Assembly: GCA_015680685.1 (NCBI GenBank)
Contig: MNCI01029492.1
Span: 1,943,276 to 1,977,245 of the forward strand
Reading direction: 5' to 3'
Length of the DNA: 33,970 nt
Origin: Gnetum montanum
Lineage: Eukaryota; Streptophyta; Gnetopsida; Gnetales; Gnetaceae
Positions 26,539 through 33,970 of this stretch are shown here, one piece after another. Position 1 is the first letter of the stretch, and the number at the start of each line of letters is the position of its first letter. The notes beneath the pieces were generated by a model, which saw nothing but the letters and a program-made list of their open reading frames with translations, was not told the DNA's origin and searched no databases. The position numbers and the translations under genes were made by a program.

Positions 26539-27948
26539 ACACCATACAATCAACAATCTTTACTAGTTGCTCAACATAACTAACATTAGACTGTAGTTAT
26601 GTTCCTGAATGGCTAATCACATGATGTTCATCACACACATAATGATGTAGCATAGATACATGAAATACATTATGGACATGTGCCAAATGAGGAGGTAATG
26701 CTATTCGATAGGCTACTTTCCCAATCTGTTGTAACACCTGAAATGGACCAAGGTATCTAGGAGCCAATTTTTCTTTTCAGCCAAATCAAGTAAAGCCTTT
26801 CAAAGGAGAAACATGAAGAAATACATGATCTTCGACTGCAAACTCCAGTGGCCTTTGATGCTGATTGGCATATGCCGCCTACCTATCCTGTGCAGCTCTC
26901 AACCTATGTCAGACCTCCCAAATCTATGCTTACCTACTGACAATCTTCTATGGTATCCCAACACAAAGGTGTTTAACATGGCCTACCATATAAAATCTCA
27001 TATGGTGCTACTTACAAACTCTCCTAATAATTGTTGTTATATGCAAATTCAGCTAATGATAGCATTTGATCCCAACCTTCTATACTACAAAGTATAGGCT
27101 CTCAACATGTCTTCTAGAATTTGATACACCCACTCAGTTTGACCATCAGTTTGTGGATGATATGTCAAACCTATATTCACCTTTGTATCCATCTCCTTCT
27201 GAAATGCCTGCTAAAAATGTGACATGAATTGAGCATTTCTATCATTAATAATCCATCATGGCACACCATGCAACCACACTATCTCTACAAGAAAGAGATG
27301 CGCAATCTCTACTACACTTATTGATGATCATGTGGCAAGGAAATAGAAAGACTTTGTTAACAAATAAACAACTACTAAGATATCATCATGGCAACTATGA
27401 GCTTGGCAAAGACCAACAATGAAATCCATACCAATGACATCCCATTTCCATTGAGGAATATCATGGGAATGCAAATATCCCCCAAGTCTCTGATGCTCTA
27501 TCTTCACTTACAGGCAAATTAAACAACGAGATACATACTCTCCTACATTCTTCTTCATCCCAGGCCACCAATACATCCATCGTAAATTCTGGTACATTTT
27601 CTAACTACCTGGATGCATTTGGTATCTGCTCATGTGGGCCTCATCCATCAACAGAATTCAGAGAGCTTCTGGAATACATACTCGACCATCCCTCCATAAG
27701 ACTCCATGACTATCCATAAAGAGCAATCCATCAGAGGTAATCTGTTGCCTCAATGTCTAACACCAAGGATCATGTCATTGTTGCTCTCATATCCACTCTT
27801 GCAAATCTGATTGGCTTGTTAAGTTATTGAGCTTACTCGCCACCCTACTCAATGCATCTACTACTTTGTTAGTCTTGCCAGGCCTATATTTAATAGTGAA
27901 ATCAAAATTAGCAAACAACTCCACCCATCTATGTTGTTGCAGGTTTAA
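26539..27948 (-). pseudogene. Outer element integrase, broken
   Basis: Minus-strand order: zinc-binding region with YWWPGMKKNV (about 27555-27585); catalytic core with GMDFIVGL and DDILVVV (about 27385-27440), INDRNAQFMSHF (about 27215-27255) and YHPQTDGQTE (about 27125-27160); then the GPY/F-type module [20 protein letters not shown] and [11 protein letters not shown] (about 26640-26760). The D,D,E signature residues can still be read. Multiple TAG/TAA stops interrupt all frames. The tail continues at 19392 beyond the inner insertion. Confidence 0.75.
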
Positions 27949-28233
27949 CTATGGCTGACTCATAAGATATTGGAGGCTCTTATGATTAGTCCAAATAGTA
28001 ACTTGCTCCCCATATAGATAATGTTGCCAAATCTTCAATGCAAAGATCACAACACCCAATTCTATATCATGCACAAGATATCTAGTTTCATGTGGCCTCA
28101 ATTGACGAGATGCATAAGCCACAACCTGTCCATCCTCCATCAACACACAACCAAATCCATCCCTTGAAGCATTAATACTAACATCATATGGATGTCCTAG
28201 TGTAGGAGATATTAGCATAGGAGCAGTCACCAA
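27949..28233 (-). pseudogene. Outer element RNase H domain
   Basis: 95 open codons: [51 protein letters not shown] and [10 protein letters not shown]. These match gypsy RNase H, but the first catalytic Asp of the usual (D/T)DAS motif is Asn here (INAS) and the later TDHKSL is TNHKSL, so two acidic metal ligands appear lost. Both are G-to-A or C-to-T type changes. Confidence 0.75.
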
Positions 28234-28380
28234 TCTATGCCTTAACTCCCCAAATGCAGCCTAACAAGCTAAGCCCCAAGTAAAGTTAGCCTCTTTTCTC
28301 AATAATCAAGTTAAAGGAGATGCTATGTAAGAGAAATGTTCCACAAACCTTTGGTAATATCCTACTAACCTCAAGAAACT

Positions 28381-29040
28381 TCACATCTCCACTACTGATT
28401 GTGGCCTAGGGTAATCATGAATGACTACAATCTTTACAAGATCCATAGTGATACTAGCTTCTGACACCACATGTCCTAAGAATTGAATCTTTGATTGCCA
28501 AAATGAACACTTGGATGGTTGAGCATACAATTGGTACACCCTCAAAGTTTGTAAGTGCTCTACATGCAATTGCTCATGAGGAGAATATACTAAGATATCA
28601 TCGATGAACACAATCACAAACTAATCTAGGAATGGATGCATCACACTATTCATGAGGTGCATGAAAACTGTGGGTGCATTTGTCAACCCAAAGGGTAGTA
28701 CCAAAAACTCATAATGGCCATATCATGTTCTAAATGCTGTCTTTCACACATCTTGCTCACGAACCCACACTTGATGATACCCATACTTGAGATCAATCTT
28801 TGAGAATACATGAGCTCCCCAAAGTTGATCCAACAAGTCATCAATGCATGGTAGAGGATATCTATTTTTCACATTTACTTGGTTTAATTGCCTATAATCT
28901 ATGCATAACCACAAACCCCCATCCTTCTTTTTAACAAATAGCATAGGTGCATCCCATGATGATACACTAGGGCCAATAAGGCTTTTATACAACAATTCCT
29001 GTAGCTGAATCTTTAGCTCTACTAGCTTTACGAGAGACAT
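28381..29040 (-). pseudogene. Outer element reverse transcriptase
   Basis: Two open pieces. 28744-29040 has [34 protein letters not shown] and [13 protein letters not shown] (fingers and first catalytic Asp). 28381-28617 has FIDDILVYS (catalytic DD pair at 28597-28602; the gypsy motif is usually F(I/V)DDIL) and KCSFW, FLGHVVS. The join at 28618-28743 is interrupted by stops. All three catalytic Asp are present, so decay here is by stops, not by active-site loss. Confidence 0.8.
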
Positions 29041-29494
29041 CTTGTGGGGAGCCTTTGAGATAGGCTCTGTACTAGGTTTAAGTTCAATCTTGAACTCAAT
29101 CTCTCACCTTTGTGGCAAAGCCGATAATTCGGACTAGAATACATCAAGGAATTCATGAACCACAAGAATTTGATCTATCTTCACCATATCTATTTTATAG
29201 ATTGTAGCCACAAAGCATGCATGCCCTTTTTGAAGCATCCTATGGTACATCCAAGAGGAGACTAAATCCAAGCACATAGTCCATGAATGAGTTTGTGCCT
29301 CAATCGGAGCACCATCAACTGCTTGTAATCATAGGAGCTTTTGTCGATAGTCCAAATTAGCATTAAACTACAACAACCAATCCATCCCTAAAATAACATT
29401 ATATACCCCAAGATCCATAACATGTAAATCACTAACCCACTACACACCTTCCAATTCTACTGGCACACTTATACACACTTGATCAACTTAAGTT
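29041..29494 (-). pseudogene. Outer element protease-RT linker
   Basis: Decayed coding sequence between protease and RT, with many stops. No separate feature recognised. Confidence 0.5.
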
Positions 29495-29677
29495 TCATAA
29501 CCCAGGAGAAAGAGAATGACATATAAGAGCTACATGATGTGCAACTGTAGGATCTATGAAAGAATGGCTAGCACCGGGATGAAATAACATTAACACAGCA
29601 AAGCCCAAAATCATACCTCTCATCTTCATCATTGTGTTTGGCTGCATGTCCAAAGGCTGATCCGTTAAGGCATACAC
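29495..29677 (-). pseudogene. Outer element aspartic protease
   Basis: 60 open codons: MYALTDQPLDM near the start, then LFHPGASHSFIDPTVA. The family motif is LFDSGASHSFI; here the catalytic Asp is His (codon 29579-29581), so the protease is dead even where the frame is open. Confidence 0.75.
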
Positions 29678-30818
29678 TTGTCTTGGAGTCCTCTAGTCCC
29701 CTCTTTCTAATTGAGTGACTGGTGCTCTACATCCATCTTGAACTGGAGGTCACTATCCTCAGCCTCTACCTCCTCCACTACTGCCTGCCTACTTTGGGCA
29801 CTCCCGAGCTCAATGCCTTGGCTACCCACATGAAAAATAGTTCTAGCAATTCCTCTATAGATGACTAGGCTACCCACATCTATAACAAACAATAGCTCCA
29901 TGACCAGCTCCAATAGTAGGACAATGAGTGGGTATTGGGCACTCTCCTCCATGGCCACAAGCTTGCTTAGATGGGCCAAGCCTTTCTCCAGATGTTGGTC
30001 CTCTCTTCTGCCCCTGTTGCCTCTCTCTACATGCTGTATCCTCCCACTAACTCTTCTCTAAATCCATGGCTACTGCTCTAGTTTCATCATAGGAAGATGG
30101 TCTCAAGCCTTGAACAAACTTGTTTGCTTGTGCCTGAGCATCTGGCTACATATAGGGTACATAACTACTTAGCTTAGAGAAATGAGCATCATACTTTGCC
30201 ACAGACCAACTACCCTGATACTAATGGTATAATTCATACTCCTTGGCTTGTGCATATGGGTAGACACATAACGACCTCTGAAAGATGTTAGAAAATCATC
30301 CCATGCCACATCTTGACCAGTCCATTCCTTAGCCTACTCTTTAGTCATCCATCAACTACCAACTAATTGATAAACTGCCAAGTGAGTCTGCTGAACCAAT
30401 GAACAATCCATCAAATCAAAAGCCTGTTGCAATTCCTCCAACCATTCTGTAGCCACAGTGGGATCCTCAGTGCTATCAAATTTTAGAGGTCCTAATTTCT
30501 GAAACTGCTCTACTAGTTCCCTATTGATAGGTTGCTTGTTTGATTCTCCTAAGCCTCCACTACCACTACCACTTCCCACTTCCCTGATCGTGGGAACAGA
30601 AGCGTCACTGGCTGCAACATGCTGTTGCGGGATCTGCAACAATTGTTGTATAAGCTCTGGTTACCTATTTGCAGGACCACTGCTAGATGTTGGAGGAGGC
30701 TACTCTTGTCCATCATTAGGCCCTTGTGGTCTACAGGCCCCACCAGCATCATGACCACGTCTACTATACATCTTTGTAACTTGAAAGTACACAAATGGGT
30801 GAGTACCCCCACCATCAT
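29678..30818 (-). pseudogene. Outer element gag with CCHC zinc knuckle
   Basis: The capsid part at 30352-30642 has KLGPLKFDSTEDPTVATEWL then EELQQAFDLMD, a Retrotrans_gag pattern. The knuckle at 29846-29887 reads C-Y-R-C-G-stop-P-S-H-L-stop-R-N-C, a perfect CX2CX4HX4C spacing with two in-frame TAG codons. A Gly/Ser-rich linker (GSGSGSGGLG) precedes the capsid. The start is not clear; 30770-30818 lies 20-70 bp from the primer site. Confidence 0.7.
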
Positions 30819-30837
30819 ACAACATCAAAGTAAACTA

Positions 30838-30849
30838 GCTCTGATACCA
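30838..30849 (-). other. Primer-binding site, initiator tRNA-Met
   Basis: Minus strand TGGTATCAGAGC, an exact complement of the plant initiator tRNA-Met 3' end, 3 bp after the 5' LTR end. Common in Ty1/copia and chromoviral elements. Confidence 0.85.
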
Positions 30850-32820
30850 TAATGTAACACCCTGCCCTAGCTAGGGCAAGGTGATGCCTAAGATCAAGTG
30901 ATCGTAGAACAAAAGCATAATAACTAAAACCAATAATGTGCATGATACATGATAGTAAGAAAGGTCAAATGGTATAGAATTTTTCTACCATACCAAAAAT
31001 GAAACATACATATCATGTTATAAAAATGCATGTCTCTACATAAAGCAAACTATACACTACTCTGCAAAAATACAAAAAAACATATAAGCCTCATCATTGT
31101 ATATAGAAGAGTACAGAGAGTTTCATACAAGGATATCTAGTTCACACCACTGTACATGAAAATATATATCAACCAAGCACAAAACATTTTTCCCCTCCTC
31201 TACCCTTCCTCTTCGTGCTTGTCTAAGCTCCTACGCCTTTTACTTGTAATTAAAAAGTTAGTACATAACTGAGTGGGAAGCCTTTACACTTTCCCTACTA
31301 GATGGTTGATAAGTGTTGCACTAGAGGAGAGGAGTGTGGTACAAGGCAACCTGCAACACTGTTAGTCTCATGCATGCTCAAAACAACACACACAATCACC
31401 CATAAAGCTAACATACTATCATACAAGCATAGACAAAGCCATGGTCTGACATCATCTATCATGCCCATGTCATCATACCCATGATATACCATAAATAGTC
31501 CATGATCCACACAATCATAATCGAAATAGAACACCTATTCTCAACGATATGACTCACAAACCAATACTATGACATACATAGCCCACGTGGTTGCTAGCAT
31601 ATCCACGCTGAGTGTACCATGTGAAACGTTGCCATGAGTACTCATAACAACCATTTCCTGTAGTTCTTTTATTAGTCTTTCATTTATCCAACCAGTGCTA
31701 GGGTCCGTCAACTTGTGACTCGCAACCACTAGCCTTCTAGAGGATTGGTGATAAGGACAAACACACTTATGCCATGGACTAGCTGTAGGGATGAACACAC
31801 CTACACTCTCCCACTCTTAGGATGAGGCTTGAGATAGGAGCCTCATTGATGCATCGTGGTGAGGGTCAATCCATACTACCTCCAAGGTGCCTCATCACTA
31901 ACCGGTCCACACCCTCATGCTAGCACCACCTGCCAATGACCATCATAAGCGTTGTCACGAAAACATATACACAGTCCAACTAGCCTAAGCCAACACAGGT
32001 CATAAGCACAACACACCCAAGCAACATAATTGCACATATCCACCCCTAATAGTCACAGTCATTCCATGAAAACAATATCACAATGCAATAGAATAACATG
32101 AAGACCTCGATATGACAAAACAATACCATGTTGCTTAAAAGACATGTACTTCTATACAAATGACCACTAGAATAACCTTCAAAATGATATATGCCCAAAG
32201 TGAAAACTAATCTCATGATTAGAAAGTATTTCCAAAAATGATCCCAATGACACTAATTTTACCTAAATTGGACTCCTGGAAGCAAAGTTATGCACGTTCA
32301 AAGTTTGATTAATAAAATAATATTTAAGTAATATTAAGTACCACCAAAAAGGATTGGAATGCCCAACAATGCTTGCACCTCAATAGGCCCCACAAATAGC
32401 ATGTTGCATATGAGGCTCATCAACATCACATATCATATTCCACAAGTCCCCATCATACCATACATCCCATATATATTAATAAACAATTTGTAACCAAAAT
32501 CGTACACTTTTGGGAAATATACAAAATAACATGCTTAAGCTTAGACTTTGAGCCATTAGCCCCACATGCCCCCATCGCATGATCATATACACTAATCTAA
32601 CACAAAAATATAGGGAAAAGGTAAAGACAACTCACCAATTAAAAAACAAAGAGAAAATTCTTAAAAATTAGGTAGGACTTTGTTTTGCTTCCAACAAGCT
32701 CTGCACTCATGTAGATATGACCGTAGCAATTCCAAATCCAAGTTTAGAATAAGCAAAAAGCGGCCACAAGGCTCAGAATCCAGAAAAAGAAGAGAGTAGA
32801 AAGAAAAATGGAACAATAGA

Positions 32821-32839
32821 AAAACCCAAACCCAGTTTT
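32821..32839. repeat. Direct repeat flanking the 237-bp insert (left)
   Basis: AAAACCCAAACCCAGTTTT. It recurs with one difference at 33076-33094; the other LTR copy has it once (about 18559-18575). Confidence 0.7.
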
Positions 32840-33075
32840 TCCTTATCTAATTCTTTGTCCTTCTATCATGTAACGAGTTAGCCTGGGTTGTCGTTGGTGG
32901 TACCCCAATTTGGGCTTCCTCCCTTAACACTTGTTTTTTTATAAGGCAGGTCTTGAGTTTCTTGCATAGTGCTCTCAGCTTCCCCCTTCCCCTTAACCCT
33001 ATGACTTGTTCAAATTACTGTAACTGATACACTGTTAATATCAATAGAACTTCTTTTCGGGTCCGACATCCCCCC
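32839..33075. mobile_element. 237-bp insert in the LTR, LINE- or SINE-like
   Basis: Absent from the matching place in the LTR at 16671-19121 and flanked by 18-19 bp direct repeats, the length expected for target-primed reverse transcription. It has no open frame. The text (GTTGTCGTTGGTGGTACCCC, later TTAATATCAATAGAACTTC and CCCCTTACC-like pyrimidine runs) resembles the 3' end of a plant LINE read on the plus strand, but lacks a poly(A). The alternative is a deletion between direct repeats in the other LTR. Confidence 0.5.
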
Positions 33076-33629
33076 AAAACCCAAACCCAATTTTGGTAAC
33101 TAAGTGGTGGTGATGAGGTGGTGAGAAGAAGAATAACATATGAAAAATCAAAACTATGCTTTTAAGCATATGCATACACATAACCTTGGTTTTTTTTTCC
33201 TCCGTGGGAGCACATCACGTGCTAACATTACTTGTACTTTTTTGATTTTTTTCAACTTTATTTTATTGCATTTTTAACATATGTCATTTTCATAATCTTG
33301 TATATTTTTCTCCTCCACAACTAATACTGTAAACTTTAAACCTATGTAACAAACACACTAGGACTCTAAATCAAAATTCGTTTGAATCTACAAGGTCCTT
33401 ATCATACGCTCTACACATTCACATGCTAAACCACACTTGAACATCACACAACATAGTGCTATTATACATATGCTTACATATCAAAATCACACATAGAGCA
33501 TAAAACATACGAGATAGGTGCTCTTGTACCCCAATCTAACACCCTTGCTAGCAACATCACCTATCTAACACATCACATAGGGCTAGTGTACATAATCACA
33601 TTAGTTAAGTATGTAAAGACAACATAATC

Positions 33630-33634
33630 GTAAT
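33630..33634. repeat. Probable target-site duplication GTAAT (left copy)
   Basis: These five bases precede the TGATGAG terminus of the LTR at 33635. The matching partner would lie beyond the window. Confidence 0.4.
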
Positions 33635-33970
33635 TGATGAGTGGCGAGGTATCCCTACACTCAACCATACGAATACGAGCGTGCACGCCCGATCCGGTCG
33701 AACTCCGCAGACTAAATGCCTTAACGCCACAAGAAACACTTGGGGTTAATCGTTCATTGTCTTCCCAAGCTTGCTTGTATGTGTCACGGTGTATGGTTAA
33801 GCAAGTTCGAGGTATATGATTTTTTTGGTATTTTTCAGTTTATCTCCTAAGCTATGAGGGAAAGGGTTGAGAAACTAACTAACTCTAACTAATGTCCTAA
33901 GTCTAAATTAACTAGCGTCAGCATCCGTTCCCACTTACCGGACACACCCTGAACTATGCAACTATGGCTA
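33635..33970 (-). repeat. Partial family A LTR at the right edge
   Basis: TGATGAGTGGCGAGGTATCCC and the following 300 bp align with 19393 and 25741 (closer to the latter at the start). Being the U5 end in minus orientation, it is either a solo LTR or the 3' LTR of another element extending right. Confidence 0.85.

Larger units (their letters stand above)
16671..33634 (-). mobile_element. Outer Ty3/gypsy (chromovirus-type) LTR retrotransposon, hosting nested insertions
   Basis: Minus strand order: 5' LTR (30853-33634, cut at its tip by another LTR), iMet primer site, gag with CCHC knuckle, protease, RT, RNase H, integrase with GPY/F-type module and chromodomain-like tail, and 3' LTR (16671-19121). 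The order PR-RT-RH-INT is Ty3/gypsy, and the tail plus long LTRs point to the Tekay/Del-type chromoviruses. Every coding module has stops or frameshifts. A 7141-bp family A element sits in the pol 3' end. AACAT (16666-16670) would be the left target duplication; the right one is hidden by the insertion at 33635. Confidence 0.88.
30853..33634 (-). repeat. 5' LTR of the outer element (2.78 kb, interrupted)
   Basis: Begins TGTAACACCCTGCCC (plus-strand sense) beside the primer site. It matches 16671-19121 along its length. Relative to that copy it has about 80 bp more near 31345-31430, about 30 bp more near 31715 and a 237-bp insert at 32839-33075. Its far end is cut by the family A LTR at 33635, about two bases short of the expected LTR tip. 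Confidence 0.85.

Noticed and set aside
16671-33634. A tandem duplication of a host segment as the reason for the similar blocks 16671-19121 and 30853-33634
   Set aside because: The blocks have TGT..ACA ends, an iMet primer site directly inside one of them and gypsy coding order between them, so they are the LTRs of one element.

Overview
This is a nuclear window from a seed plant. It holds one host gene with five coding exons, and almost everything else is decayed retrotransposon. A 7.5 kb first intron, low GC, nested long-LTR elements, LINEs and tRNA-like SINE heads suggest a large, repeat-rich genome, with a gymnosperm as my best guess; the sequence does not fix the species.

Layout. 1-448 is the end of an LTR of a family with clustered GATATC palindromes (called family A here). 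449-3760 is the 3' part of a LINE (reverse transcriptase tail and CCHC zf-RVT), split by an internally deleted family A element at 854-2981 that is flanked by the 5-bp duplication ACTCT. 4100-6245 holds a second broken LINE (ORF1 tail, start of ORF2) and several tRNA-like SINE heads. 6716-16356 is the host gene: exons 6716-7025, 14578-14795, 15451-15579, 15948-16079 and 16243-16356 join without a frame break into a 300-residue, probably plastid-targeted protein with a Rossmann GxGxxG motif and the QNG and Lys landmarks of the ketopantoate reductase (PanE/ApbA) superfamily. Intron 3 is a GC-AG intron. Intron 1 carries a 2.75 kb inverted repeat and two tandem repeats.

From 16671 to the right edge lies a nest. 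The outer element is a minus-strand Ty3/gypsy chromovirus-type retrotransposon with LTRs of about 2.5-2.8 kb, a tRNA-iMet-type primer site, and gag, protease, RT, RNase H, integrase and a chromodomain-like tail, all decayed. A 7141-bp family A element (19393-26533, duplication CTATC on both sides) sits in the 3' end of its pol gene. That inner element has gag and a retropepsin, a tRNA-Asp-like primer site, and no recognisable RT or integrase. The outer element's right LTR is interrupted by a short 237-bp insert and, near its tip, by another family A LTR (33635 onward).

All LTR copies lie on the minus strand and the gene on the plus strand, so the LTR beside the gene faces its 3' end. I found no CRISPR array, complete rRNA or tRNA gene, or prokaryote-type operon.
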